DNA from: Mycosarcoma maydis
Lineage: Eukaryota; Basidiomycota; Ustilaginomycetes; Ustilaginales
DNA: 64,000 nucleotides
NCBI RefSeq assembly: GCF_000328475.2
Contig: NC_026493.1
Span: forward strand, 248,001 to 312,000
Direction: 5' to 3'
A program made the translations under genes and the position numbers. The notes under the pieces were generated by a model. That model saw only the letters and a list, made by a program, of their open reading frames with translations. It did no database searches and was not told where the DNA came from. Shown here piece by piece: positions 28,115 to 38,417 of this stretch; within the stretch, counting starts at the first letter, position 1, and each line of letters starts with the position of its first letter.

Positions 28115-29326
28115 ATGACAGCCGTCGACTTTCCGGTAACTGCTGCTGCGCTAGACCAGCAGCGGATGCAGCCAAAGCAGCGCGATCCGAGAGTAAGTGA
28201 TGCGAAACCATCCTCGAGCGGTTTGCGAGCACGCTTGACGCGACGAGCAGCACTACGCTCGATCGTGCTCAGCCTGCTCGTAGCAGCACTAGCTAGTGTG
28301 GCGATACCGTTCGCGTTTCCCGAACTTGTCTTGTCTTCGGAGAAAGTGGCCATAGTGACGCAGTTCTTCGAGCGCTCAGGGCTGCACGATGCGCTACAAA
28401 CCATCGATTTGTATGGACCAGATTCTGCTTCCGAATCGCACCTTGAGTCAACGCCATCCTCACCCACGCTTCGAGGAGGTCACACGAACAACTGGGCGGT
28501 GCTGGTGTGCACCTCCAAGTTCTGGTTCAACTACCGTCATATCGCCAACACGCTCGGCATGTACCGCACCGTGAAGCGGCTCGGCATTCCAGACAGCAAC
28601 ATCATCCTCATGTTGGCCGACGATGCGGCGTGCAACCCACGCAACAAATTCCCCGGTAACGTGTGGGCTTCGACAGCGAACCGCCTAGACCTGTACGGGC
28701 ACAACATTGAAGTCGACTACCGCGGCTACGAGGTGTCAGTGGAAAATCTGATACGCCTGCTGACCGGTCGGCTACCACCCACGACGCCCAAATCCAAACG
28801 CCTCGAAAGCAACGCTCGCTCCAACGTCTTTCTCTACATGACCGGCCATGGCGGCGACGAATTCCTCAAATTCCAAGACTACGAAGAAATCTCGGCCGTC
28901 GATATCGCAGACGCCATCGAACAGATGTGGCAGAAAAAACGCTACCACCAACTCTTCTTCATGATCGACACCTGCCAGGCTAACACAATGTACAGCAAAA
29001 TCTACTCTCCCAACGTCCTCGCCACAGGTTCCAGCGAAAAAGGCCAGAACAGCTACAGTCACAACGCTGACGATGACCTCGGCGTAGCCATGATCGACCG
29101 ATTCACCAACTTTGTCCTCGAATGGATGGAAACCAAAGACAAATCCTCCAACGCCACCATGAAGGATCTCTTCAACGCATACGATCCAGGCGTCATCGAA
29201 AGCGATCCCGGTGTAAGAACAGATCTCTTTGCGAGAGATCTGAGCCAGGTCAAGCTTACCGATTTCTTCGGCGGCGTGAGTCAGATCGATCTGATTGATA
29301 GAAACAGCGAGCTGACGCTCATGTGA
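28115..29326 (+). CDS. GPI8: GPI-anchor transamidase catalytic subunit
   Basis: A 403-residue C13-family cysteine protease-like protein, the catalytic subunit of the ER GPI transamidase, which swaps the C-terminal signal of proteins for a GPI anchor. The domain opens NNWAVLVCTSKFWFNYRH (about 125). The catalytic dyad is H245 (MTGHGGDEF) and C287 (MIDTCQANTMY), both in their family contexts. A hydrophobic helix at about 48-68 (SIVLSLLVAALASVAIPFAF) would act as a signal anchor. The C-terminus (DRNSELTLM) lacks the membrane helix that yeast and human orthologues carry. An internal GTAAGT at 28193 could be a donor, but the frame is open without splicing and I kept one exon. The first 45 residues are poorly constrained and the true start may be a later Met (18). 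Confidence 0.93.
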   Translation: MTAVDFPVTAAALDQQRMQPKQRDPRVSDAKPSSSGLRARLTRRAALRSIVLSLLVAALASVAIPFAFPELVLSSEKVAIVTQFFERSGLHDALQTIDLYGPDSASESHLESTPSSPTLRGGHTNNWAVLVCTSKFWFNYRHIANTLGMYRTVKRLGIPDSNIILMLADDAACNPRNKFPGNVWASTANRLDLYGHNIEVDYRGYEVSVENLIRLLTGRLPPTTPKSKRLESNARSNVFLYMTGHGGDEFLKFQDYEEISAVDIADAIEQMWQKKRYHQLFFMIDTCQANTMYSKIYSPNVLATGSSEKGQNSYSHNADDDLGVAMIDRFTNFVLEWMETKDKSSNATMKDLFNAYDPGVIESDPGVRTDLFARDLSQVKLTDFFGGVSQIDLIDRNSELTLM

Positions 29327-30776
29327 TCAATTACAAATGTTTATCGACAATTCGTGATTGCGAAAAACTTCAGACACTCTCAGCGTGATGCGCAGCAAGG
29401 CAACAGTGTGACTTGAACTGCTGGCAAGATGGCACCTTGATTAAGAACAGCGGCACAGATAGACATGCATTTGCATAGGCTCATGTAGAAATCAGGCCGA
29501 CAGAACAAGGCGAGAAGGAGAGAGAGGCAGGCAAAGCCAACTAACCGAGGCATTGTACTCGTTCTGCAGACAGCGAGGCGGATGCGGCGCACCTGGCCGA
29601 TCTCCAGCTGCGACCAGCACGCAAGGGTTGGAGCATCAACGCGAAAAGACTCACCTTGGCCGAGTTGACATGCACGTGTTAACTTTGTGCTCCAAATCCT
29701 TGGCCCATTGCGAGAGTTGCGGGTGAGACCGTTCCAGCTAGCACTTGGCTCATCGAGAGATTGAGACGGCAACGCAAGATCTCATTGGGTTGCCTTGGTA
29801 GAAGGTCGGCGTTGCGCCTGACCGATGGTCTTTCACGGGCAAGCGGATGAGCCCCGATACAGTCGATTGCTTCTGGCCGGCCTGTGAAGGTATCGGCAGA
29901 TTTGTCTAGAGAGACTGCACGTCAACACGCACTCGAGCCAGTGCCGGAAGCTGAGAGAAGCACATCTCGACCAGTCGAGATCCTGTGAGGCGAAACCACA
30001 GTGAAGCTAGGCGGATGCCAAAGCGGAACAAGAGCAACAGGGGGCTTCAGACAAACACTGTCAGGCTGCAGGGACGACTTTGCAAACAGCCAAACGGCTA
30101 TGCAATGCCACAACCCAAAAGCTCTGTGCAACACTGCAACAAGAAACTGCGAGACACGTCAACATCACCTTTTAGGCCACTGGTAGGATTGCCTTTGGGT
30201 CGATCCATTGCAAAAGACGACCAATCGACCGACCGAAGTTTCACGATATTTTTTGCTCAGAGACCTAGGATCCAAGGCGCGTGTGGTCGTACGAGCCAGA
30301 ATAAGCCGACATTGGAGGGCTGGGGAAGCGACGTCATTGTGGATGGGTAGACGGTGGACCGAACCAGGAGATGCCTTTTCCACTTTCACGCGGGAACTTG
30401 CTGGTCGGAAGGAGCTTGTTTTTCGGCGATGGAAGAGCGATTCGTGGAATGCAGCCAGTAAGAGCCGTTTGGACCGTCAATGATAGAAGACACAGATGGC
30501 GTGGGAACTAAAATTGCTTGCAAAGAGCTGGAAACCGTCGTCATCATCGTAATACGCGGTGAGGGTTGGGCCAGGAGAGCCAAAGACGTGCGATGAATCT
30601 TGCGCAAGAGACCCGATGGGGCTAGTCGAAAGAAAACGGGAAGCAGCTGAAGAGCCAGAATGACGAAAACATGGTACACGAAACAAAGAATACATGGAAA
30701 AGGTTGACGATCAAAAGAGGTAGCCCTCTGCCTGGATGGCGTGCAGTTTCGGAGAAATGAACACCTATTGAAACGA
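29327..30776. other. Intergenic between GPI8 and the SR protein (convergent)
   Basis: 1.45 kb without a recognised gene. One small minus-strand frame with a signal-like N-terminus (29553-29380) is listed as a candidate. A TCGTGAT word lies at 29352. Confidence 0.5.
29380..29553 (-). CDS. Candidate small Cys-containing secreted peptide (doubtful)
   Basis: A 57-residue frame from ATG 29553, beginning MPRLVGFACLSLLLALF, which looks like a signal peptide, followed by a short tail with several Cys (CKC, CAA, CCAS). No Kozak, TATA or homology evidence is available, and it overlaps what should be the 3' flank of GPI8 in antisense. It is listed only because a hydrophobic start plus Cys is the usual form of small effectors. 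It could equally be chance. Confidence 0.15.
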   Translation of the reverse strand: MPRLVGFACLSLLLALFCRPDFYMSLCKCMSICAAVLNQGAILPAVQVTLLPCCASR

Positions 30777-31801
30777 TCAGTTGTCACGAGGACGAGGGAC
30801 GTCGTCATCGTCACGATGAGGAACGGGGCTTCGGCTGTCATAGCGGCCGTTGCGCTCGGGGACAGGCTCGCGACTGTCTTGGCGGTCGCGGGGCTCATGG
30901 CTGTCATCACGTCGACGAGGAGGGGGGCTGTCATCGCGACGACGAGGAGGAGGGCTGCGCTCGCGGAATNNNNNNNNNNNNNNNNNNNNNNNNNNNNNNN
31001 NNNNNNNNNNNNNNNNNNNNNNNNNNNNNNNNNNNNNNNNNNNNNNNNNNNNNNNNNNNNNNNNNNNNNCAGGAGGAGGGCTGCGCTCGCGATCATCGCG
31101 AGATGGACGAGCAGGGTCAATGCGGAGCTTGTAGCCACGGAGCTCGATGCCTTCGATCTTGTCGAGGGCACGCTCGTAGTCGTCACGGTTGTCGTACTCA
31201 ATGACGCCCTCTTCGGGACGGGAAGCGTCGACGTCGGCGAACGAGACGGCACCGTGCTCACGGCCGATGTCCTTGAGATCCTGCCAGCTCGTGTTGGGAG
31301 GCAGGTTGGAAACGATGCAACGGAATTGGCCGCGGCGGACCCTCGGCTCACGTCGAGGCGCAGGAGGAGCGCCGTAGCGGGAGGAGGGAGCGTCCCTACC
31401 GTAGCTGCTACCACCGCCGGCTCGACGATCGTAGGGGTCGGAGGCATAGCCAGCAGGCTCACGACGACGCTCTGCGCTCTTTGCTTGCTGAACTATGATT
31501 CGCTCGCCCATAAAGTTTTTGCCATCAAAGTCCTTGATGGCATCTTCAGCGTCACGGGGGTGCTCGAACTCGACAAAGCCAAACGTGCCCATGATGCGAA
31601 CATCGTAGAGGCGCTGTAGGAAGAGGGGGAGAGGGGGAGAGAGGAAAGAGAGGTGCCTAGGCGTGAATGAGTCAGAAAGACGCGCATCAATCTGGTTCGT
31701 AAAAAGGGAGGGAGACTTACGCCATAGTCGCGGAAGAGGTCTTCGATGTCAGCACGACGGACATCGGGGGAAAGTTTGCCTACGTAGACTCGAGTGGACA
31801 T
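30777..31801 (-). CDS. SR-type splicing factor, two RRMs plus RS/RD tail (SRSF1/Srp2-like)
   Basis: Two exons: 31801-31721 and 31613-30777, with a 107-bp intron (GTAAGT ... CTACAG, phase 0). Joined, they give RRM1: RVYVGKLSPD (RNP2), then RLYDVRIMGTFGFVEF (RNP1) and a C-terminal IIVQQAK. A Gly/Arg/Tyr linker leads to RRM2 starting FRCIVSNLPPNTSWQDLKD. The SWQDLKD heptad is the hallmark of the SRSF1-type pseudo-RRM. The tail is rich in RERSPPP, RRRDDS and RD repeats, as in SR proteins that bind exonic enhancers and recruit the spliceosome. A 100-N gap lies inside the tail, so its length is unknown. S. pombe Srp2 and yeast Npl3 are the nearest named models. Confidence 0.92.
30970..31069. other. 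Assembly gap (100 N) in the RS-repeat coding region
   Basis: Placeholder-sized gap in the part encoding repeated RERSPPP/RRRDDS units. Both flanks encode the same repeat in the same frame if the gap is exactly 100 bases, but the real number of repeats is unknown. Confidence 0.98.
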
Positions 31802-32084
31802 GATGTGCTGCTGTTGGTAGGGAGATGTGGAATAGGAATAAGTAGGCAGACAAGAAGTGGATAAAGTGATGGAAGGAAGCGAAGCCAGAAGGAGGTAAAG
31901 CACCAGTCGTGAGTCGTGAGTGACGGTGACAGACGCGACAGGGTAAAGTGATTTTAATTCACGTTTATCCCATCGACCCAGCCAGCTCAGCTGCTGCTGC
32001 CTCTGACGCCAAAAGACGTTTGTTGTCAAGACAAAGCCGTTTGCGGGGGGGGTTCACCGTTACGTTTTAGCTTGCGAATCGTGA

Positions 32085-32138
32085 ATTCACAATCACGAAT
32101 TCGGATCACGATTCACGATTCACGATTCACGATTCACC
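32085..32138. repeat. TTCACGA heptamer array with inverted copies
   Basis: Contains GAATCGTGAATTCACAATCACG followed by at least four tandem ATTCACG heptamers. Adjacent inverted copies could form a hairpin. It lies upstream of the SR-protein gene. Confidence 0.9.
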
Positions 32139-33225
32139 CAATTTTTCGGTGCTGTACGTATCACACGGTCTCACATTATCTTTGGAGCGGCTAGGCGCAA
32201 GGGGAATCACGAATCAGAATCGTGAATCATGAATCACGAACCGTCAACGTCACGTGCGGTGGGCGGTTAAAAAACAAGCGAACAAGCGTTTTTACGTTGA
32301 ACGCTCGAGTCGGGTTGGATGCGACGATGAGATGGTGTATGTAACCAATCGATGGCAGCGTCGTCGCCTGATCGAGGAATAGAATAGGAACCGCGGCTGA
32401 AAATGACTACAGAGTCGACCATGTTGCAGCTGTTCTGATGGCAGAGGGTACGGGGACGCGATTGATGGATATCGTGGCGAGCGGCAAGAGTCACGAGTGC
32501 AAGAGGGAACATCTACGTTGCGTGGATGTGTGTGTGATTTTATTATTTTTTATTTTTTGTGTGTGTGTTTTTTAAAAGCGGGCCCTCAGTCACGAGTATC
32601 ACGAATCGTGAATCGCGAGAGCTGCTGCATCAACGCCTGTTGACTGCTCACGAGTTGTGACTTGACACTTGTTGCAAGAGGAAAACAAATCTCGGCTCAA
32701 TCTGAGCTGAGTCTGTGCAGATGCAAAGCAGATGGAAGCGAGCGCTTGAATGCATTCGAGATACAGTAAGTAGATCAGCGGATCCAAACCATTCAATGCC
32801 GATCTCGCTTATGCCAGCTACAAGCACACTCAGATGCACACACGCACAGATACGCCTGCATCAGACTTGCGCATCGTCAGTCGCAATGCAATCTCAACTT
32901 CTATCTGACGAGATCTCGTTCGATGCTGTTCATGATTGCTGCAGCTGTTGCCTTTGACCAAAAGCGGCAGTGATATCGGCTGGCAAGACTCGAAACCGCA
33001 TCCTACTGGATGGCCGATGCAGATCGACGCCTGCGACAAAGAGGGTATCCGCGCCCAGCCAGAGAGACAGCAGCGTGATAGGCGCTTCGATCCAACCGTC
33101 AACGTTCACGATCCCCGATTCACGGTTCGTGGTGGGTGATTCATGATTGTGAACCACGAACAAATCACGAATTGGCCTCGTGTTTGGCGGTCCCTTTCGT
33201 GTTTCGATGCGGTATTCGTGATTGA

Positions 33226-33260
33226 TTTTGGATTTGGATTTGGATTTGGATTTGGGTTTG
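33226..33260. repeat. (GGATTT)n microsatellite
   Basis: About five GGATTT hexamers grading into GGGTTT and T-rich DNA. Not a telomeric TTAGGG array. Confidence 0.9.
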
Positions 33261-33840
33261 GGATTGAGTTTGGGTTTTGTTTTTGTTTCTGTTTTTGATT
33301 TGGGATTTTTTTAGCGCCTTTTTCCGTTTTTGTTTTTGTTTCATAAGTAACGAGTTACTCGCGACTAGAACCGAAGCTGTCTGCCGTGCTTGACCGCCGT
33401 CGTGTCGCGGTTAATCAGTCACGAGTCAATTTGACTTGACCACGCTTCGACTTGCTTGACGTTTCCCGTCCAGCTCGTCTGCCTTGCGAGACAATCGTGA
33501 ATCTTGGACGGATCAACTCTTCGATTCTCTCCGCCATCTTGTTCTGCCTTCGATCCTCTCGGCTCTTCTTTGGCTCTCGTACACATTGGCTCGGACGCCG
33601 TCATCATCCCATCCACTCGCGCACCTATCTCTCACACGCACACAACCGGCATCGGCGCCAACTCGGTTCCTGCGCACGCTTGCACGCTTCTCTTGACGAC
33701 AATCACGATCTCCTAACGAAGCTTCTCTGCCAGGCGTCTCTAATCTCCATCCATCTGCGTACTCGCCATCATCGCTGCAGCTTGATCCGCCGTCGCAACA
33801 CCACAGCCGCATTGACGCACATTACCGCGATTGGCCCATC

Positions 33841-35982
33841 ATGAAGGGTCTCAAAGATTTTCGCAGGTCCCTCAACAAGGACCGCCATTCTGGTGGCAAG
33901 CCTTCCACATCCAGCGCCAGTCCAGCCACTTTTGCTAGCGTCAAGGGAGCCGTTGCTATTCAGCCACCTAAGCTCGTCATTCGCGCTATCCGCGACTACA
34001 GATCCGCATCGCCTCACGAGCTCAGTTTCCACAAGGGCGACTTCTTTCACGTCATTTCCGACCCTACTCCCAACGCAGAATGGTTCGAGGCCAGCAACCC
34101 CATGACCAACGCCCGTGGTCTCGTACCATCTAGCCACTTTGATGTGCTTTCCAAGAGCAATCGTGCCAATCCTGCCACCGTAGCCGGTCCAGGCGCCACC
34201 TCACCTACTATTGGCAGCATGTCACCTCCCTCGACCTCTTTGGCCTCCGCAGCAGTTTCCTCCTCATCGTCCCAGGCTTACGGCGGCCGTGCTGCAGGTG
34301 CCGCAATGACTGCCAAAGGCGGTGGTGGTCTCTACGCCGTGGTCAAGTACGACTTTCTTGCCGAACGCGCCGACGAGCTCCAAGCAAAGGCGGGCGAGTC
34401 CATCATCGTCATCGCCCAATCCAACTTTGAATGGTTTGTCGCAAAGCCCATTGGCAGGCTTGGCGGTCCCGGTCTCATCCCTGTTGCCTTTGTCGAGATC
34501 CGTGATCTTGTCACCGGAAGACCCATCGAAGATGTGCAAGAACTCATCGAGAGCGGCATCGTCCCCAAGGTCGAAGAATGGAAAAAAATGACGGCCGAGT
34601 ACAAGAAGAACACCATTCCCCTCGGTCGCTTCGACTTTCCGCAATCAGCGCAACCAGCCGTCGCCTCGCCTTACACTCACATGGCCGCTGCCGCCTCGAC
34701 AAGCAGCGGCAACCACGTCGGCTACCCACAAAGCGGTCTACATGCTCAGCAATCCTCCATCTCATCGCTACCCGTTCCTACTCCACCACCCAAGGATGAT
34801 CTCTATCACCAATCAGGCGGGTCTCTGGCCGGTGCTATGCAGTCCTTTGACGACAACGCCGTTGATCCGCTCACGGAGCTTCCACCAGGCATGTCACCAG
34901 GCGAGCCGCTACCCACAGGCATCATCACTTCAGCCACCGTCGATTCTTTCCACTACGAGCAGGGCGACTACTGGTTCCGCATCCAAGCCACTCACGTTGC
35001 CGGTCCCTCAGCATCTGCGCCTTCAAATGCGCCCGCAGCACCCGAAGGCGAAGAGCGCGACCTCATCCTCTATCGCCTCTACGAAGACTTTTACGAGTTC
35101 CAAATCGCATTGCTTGACCACTTCCCCGCCGAAGCTGGTCGCGAGACGGATGCAAATGGCCATGCGAGCGAACGCATCCTTCCACTCATGCCCGGTCCGC
35201 TCGATGTCGTTGACGATCTCATCACATCCCAGCGTCGCGTCGACCTTGATCAGTACATCATCGAGCTCTGTTCGCTTCCCGAATACATCATGCGCTCCGA
35301 GCTCGTGCGTCTCTTCTTCGAGCCTCGTCCAGGTGACCACTGCACCTCGCATCCTCCACGAGGGCCAACGGATGAACAGGATAGCAGCCTACAGTACAAG
35401 GAGTACGCCTATCTTGCAGGAGGGCTAGATATCAGCAACCAGAGAACCAGTCAGCAGTTGCGAAGCAATGGCGTCGACAAGTATGCCGAGGATCAACCTG
35501 TAGCTCACAGCAGTTCATCATCCAAGCAAGAGGATGAGCTGAGTGCAAAGATGCGCAACGCCTCGCTGGTTTCCGGCTCTGCGGGCGCTTCGTCAGGGCA
35601 ACGTGATTCGACCAGGAGCAGTGCCGTATTTGGTGGCACAGGCGGAGCAGCGAGCACGGGACGCACATCACAAGCGTCCAGTGGTCATCGCAAACAGAAC
35701 TCGTCGGGTCAAGGCGTGACTTCGGGCTCATCGGCAAACGTCGCCTACCACCGAATCAAGGTGGCGCGTCGCAACGATTTAGATAGCGTCATCGCGCTCC
35801 GCATGCCGCCCAGCCCGACGTTTGCTCAGCTGCTCGAAAAGACGCGAGAGAGGCTCGGCGCCGACGTTGCTACGTTCCAGTGCAACGAAAAGTCTGATCC
35901 GATCGTAGACGATGCTTCGCTCACCGCCTGGCTGGACGAGGCGACGGACAGAGGGTGGAAGTTCATGCTCCATGCTTCCTAG
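33841..35982 (+). CDS. BEM1: Bem1/Scd2-type polarity scaffold (SH3-SH3-PX-PB1)
   Basis: A 713-residue single-exon protein with the full Bem1 layout. SH3-1 is about 44-104 (LVIRAIRDYRSASPHELSF, ending RGLVPSSHF). SH3-2 is about 163-221 (YAVVKYDFLAERADELQ, ending GLIPVAFVEI) followed by a conserved flank (VTGRPI). PX is about 360-497 (YRLYEDFYEFQ, RRVDLDQYIIELCSLP) and PB1 about 632-712 (YHRIKVARRND, FQCNEKSDPIVDDASLTAWL). In yeasts this scaffold joins the Cdc42 exchange factor, PAK kinase and phosphoinositides at sites of polar growth. In smuts it would serve budding and hyphal tips (inference). The ATG at 33841 opens MKGLKDFRRS, the typical start of this family. It is tail-to-tail with the AP-3 gene. 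Confidence 0.95.
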   Translation: MKGLKDFRRSLNKDRHSGGKPSTSSASPATFASVKGAVAIQPPKLVIRAIRDYRSASPHELSFHKGDFFHVISDPTPNAEWFEASNPMTNARGLVPSSHFDVLSKSNRANPATVAGPGATSPTIGSMSPPSTSLASAAVSSSSSQAYGGRAAGAAMTAKGGGGLYAVVKYDFLAERADELQAKAGESIIVIAQSNFEWFVAKPIGRLGGPGLIPVAFVEIRDLVTGRPIEDVQELIESGIVPKVEEWKKMTAEYKKNTIPLGRFDFPQSAQPAVASPYTHMAAAASTSSGNHVGYPQSGLHAQQSSISSLPVPTPPPKDDLYHQSGGSLAGAMQSFDDNAVDPLTELPPGMSPGEPLPTGIITSATVDSFHYEQGDYWFRIQATHVAGPSASAPSNAPAAPEGEERDLILYRLYEDFYEFQIALLDHFPAEAGRETDANGHASERILPLMPGPLDVVDDLITSQRRVDLDQYIIELCSLPEYIMRSELVRLFFEPRPGDHCTSHPPRGPTDEQDSSLQYKEYAYLAGGLDISNQRTSQQLRSNGVDKYAEDQPVAHSSSSSKQEDELSAKMRNASLVSGSAGASSGQRDSTRSSAVFGGTGGAASTGRTSQASSGHRKQNSSGQGVTSGSSANVAYHRIKVARRNDLDSVIALRMPPSPTFAQLLEKTRERLGADVATFQCNEKSDPIVDDASLTAWLDEATDRGWKFMLHAS

Positions 35983-36156
35983 CGTTGATACGTGATATTC
36001 TGCTGCGTCTGTTTCATTTTTGGTCTTTCACCCCTGTCCATCGGGCTCCTCTATGTCACCTGATACCTCACGTCGTTTGGTTGTAATCTCTTTTCTGGTG
36101 CGATAATGGTATGCATCCGAGTCATTGTATCCGTACGTGTGCTTTGCTGGTTGCGA

Positions 36157-38100
36157 CTAGACTCTGTAAACTAGTTTTCCCTTGGAAAACGAACGGACGC
36201 CCTTGAACGGTCGGTACGCGTGCGTGTTGGTGTTGGTCAGGTTGACAGAATCCACCTTGAGATGACTCAAGCCTTGCGTGGGGTTCGTCCAGCCGACTGT
36301 GATGCCACTCGAGTGGGTGGGGAGGCTACGAGCGTCTCCGGTTGTCCAGGTGAGTTTCAAGAGGCAAGGCCGCTGCGAGGTGGAAGGTAGCAATTTGGGT
36401 ATGGTCCATCGGAGGATTTTGGTGGAGGGGTCGTAGATGTAGTTGCCGTAGCCGTCGCCCGTTGATGGAACTATGGAGCGGGTCAAAGTGGTAGCGGGTA
36501 GTGGCGCACCGCCGACAGATGCGTCTAACGATACGACGCCTGGTCCGAGACCGAAGGTGACGACAACGTCTTCCAGCGTCCCCGCTGGATCGGCACCTCT
36601 AGGGCTACGAGGTTTCGGGTGCGAGGAAACCGATGAACAAGATAGGGTTGACGCACTGGTCCGAGGCGATGCTTGCACCTGTATCAGCGCCGTCGCCGAG
36701 CCCTTGTCCATTTCGATACAATGTGACAGCTGGATCGGTATCACTTTGGACAAACCATTTGTAGGGCCCTTGCTGCCAGATGTATCCGCATCGGCCGTCG
36801 CAAGATATGGCTGACCAACGCGAAACGACACCAGCTCAAAGTTTCCATCCGGTGGAACGAACGACAACCTCTTTTCCTTCCTCCACACCCTCCACCTCAC
36901 GCAGGGATGGAAACTTTCATCCTGCACCAGATTCGGCGCGTTGAATGTCAAAGATAGATCCGGACTCCCCGACAACCTCGCATTGCACTGCACCGCTGCC
37001 CAAATGTCCAAAGCCACCGGTTTCCCGTTTCTGGAGACGACGCCTTCCAAGCTCTCCACCAGGTCGACATACAGTTCGTTATTCGTGTACTTGGAGTTGG
37101 GCCGTCTCCACGGGATCGTCGAGATCAACGGTGGTGGAGCAGCAGATGCCAATCCCGACACTCCTACCGCTTTCACCAGCTTGCCTACCCAGTTGGGCGG
37201 AAGAACAAGGCTCTTGAGCATGTTGACTTCGGTAGTGAGGATGTTCCCATCGGTGTCGAGAATCTCCTCAAAGAGTTGATAGACGATATCGAAGTTGTCG
37301 CGCAAGGTGTCTTCGGTGAGCAAAGTGGGGTCGGTAGATTGGCTAAGGTACTCTTGTAGGATAGCAATGAAAGAGCGTAAGAACGATAAAGGTACCAGAG
37401 GATCAACTTCGCGAGAGACGGGACAGAGAAAGCGAAGCGGTCCGGAAGCGACCTGGATGAGTGCCGCCCCTTGCTCGGCGAGGGCTTCGGCAACCTGCTG
37501 AACGACGTGATCACCTCGCTGTTCAGCTGCAGTTGCAATGGAGGATGATGGTAGGCAAGGCGCATTCGTGGTTGTTTCTTCTGCTATCGATAATGTTGTT
37601 CCTGGAGGATCGGACGTTGATGGATGCGAAGGCTCGGCTTCGTCCCAAACATTGACATCTTCCGACACTGCGTTGGAAGCAGCGGTACGGCTGGCGGTGA
37701 TACGCGCACTCAGCTGACTAGCTAAGGACAGTTCTCCCAGATTCGCAGACACTTCTGCCGTGTCGTCGACATTTTCCTCGTCGTCTCCCTCGGACTCGGT
37801 TTGCAGATCCAACGGGCTGACATCCGGCACGCCAGGAACCCAAATGACAGGTTTGATATCCTTGGTAAAGTAGATGCGATTCGAACAAGGCGCAGCCACC
37901 GCCGATACACCCGCTGTCGTTGAAGCAGCTGTCGTCGAGGCAGAAATGTGCGCATTGGCCGAATTGATTCCCGCCAAAAGGGTCGCAAAGTAGTCCGAAT
38001 AAAGAAGAGGATAGGTCGGGATCCGATTGGCAAAATGAGAGTGGACCACGGGTCGACCATCGGCACTGAGCACTATGATACCCTCAAGTTGGCCTAACAT
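36157..38100 (-). CDS. APM3: AP-3 adaptor complex mu subunit
   Basis: 647 residues. The N-terminal longin-like part (EGIIVLSADGRPVVHSHFANR) is interrupted by disordered, acidic insertions (about 90-205). Its helical end reads LRDNFDIVYQLFEEILD-type, as in mu chains. The C-terminal mu-homology domain starts near residue 345 (NNELYVDLVESLEGVV) with FHPCVRWRVWRKEKRLSFVPP and FELVSFRVG, typical of AP-3 mu. AP-3 sorts cargo from the trans-Golgi to the vacuole. The frame is open to a TTG at 38136; the first ATG is 38100, giving MLGQLEG, which aligns well with the usual mu start, so I chose it. It shares a 317-bp divergent promoter with RPB12. Confidence 0.9.
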   Translation of the reverse strand: MLGQLEGIIVLSADGRPVVHSHFANRIPTYPLLYSDYFATLLAGINSANAHISASTTAASTTAGVSAVAAPCSNRIYFTKDIKPVIWVPGVPDVSPLDLQTESEGDDEENVDDTAEVSANLGELSLASQLSARITASRTAASNAVSEDVNVWDEAEPSHPSTSDPPGTTLSIAEETTTNAPCLPSSSIATAAEQRGDHVVQQVAEALAEQGAALIQVASGPLRFLCPVSREVDPLVPLSFLRSFIAILQEYLSQSTDPTLLTEDTLRDNFDIVYQLFEEILDTDGNILTTEVNMLKSLVLPPNWVGKLVKAVGVSGLASAAPPPLISTIPWRRPNSKYTNNELYVDLVESLEGVVSRNGKPVALDIWAAVQCNARLSGSPDLSLTFNAPNLVQDESFHPCVRWRVWRKEKRLSFVPPDGNFELVSFRVGQPYLATADADTSGSKGPTNGLSKVIPIQLSHCIEMDKGSATALIQVQASPRTSASTLSCSSVSSHPKPRSPRGADPAGTLEDVVVTFGLGPGVVSLDASVGGAPLPATTLTRSIVPSTGDGYGNYIYDPSTKILRWTIPKLLPSTSQRPCLLKLTWTTGDARSLPTHSSGITVGWTNPTQGLSHLKVDSVNLTNTNTHAYRPFKGVRSFSKGKLVYRV

Positions 38101-38417
38101 GTCCTCAACGTTGACCGCAGTGATCGACGATGCCAACTGGCCGCAATGGTGTAGGAAAAGAGCGCAGGTGGCATACCCTCAACGCGAGAAATCGAGAAGA
38201 TTCATGATTGCGGGATAGTGGTGAATGTCACGTGACTCGACCTGTGCAAGGGTCCGTTCGAGATGAAAAATTCGCAGCATTCGTGATTCACGATTCACGA
38301 TTTCTCCACTTTAGACTCGCTTTCTTCTTTCACATCTTTCTACCTCGCCTCCTTCACATGTTCCGTCGGTCAATCCCTTACCTTTGTCAAACGATCCCAT
38401 CGAGGCATACATAAACC
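38101..38417. promoter_or_regulatory. Divergent promoter APM3/RPB12 with TTCACGA array
   Basis: 317 bp between two divergent ATGs. It holds TTCGTGATTCACGATTCACG at 38280-38299, the dispersed intergenic word in tandem and inverted form. The 100 bp before RPB12 is CT-rich. Confidence 0.5.

Larger units (their letters stand above)
31802..33840. other. Divergent intergenic region rich in TTCACGA arrays
   Basis: Lies between the SR-protein gene (minus) and BEM1 (plus). Contains dense TTCACGA/TCGTGAA arrays (32085-32138, 32205-32245, 32608-32620, 33105-33175), T-rich tracts (32534-32573), a (GGATTT)n run (33226-33260) and a CT-rich leader before the BEM1 ATG. No gene recognised. Confidence 0.6.

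Noticed and set aside
26525..29326. Dikaritin-type RiPP cluster (UstA-like precursor plus UstYa oxidase)
   Set aside because: No DUF3328/UstYa protein, methyltransferase or tyrosinase lies nearby; the next gene is GPI8. The precursor alone does not make a RiPP cluster.
33226..33260. (GGATTT)n as an interstitial telomere
   Set aside because: Unit is not TTAGGG and grades into T-rich DNA; a simple microsatellite is enough.
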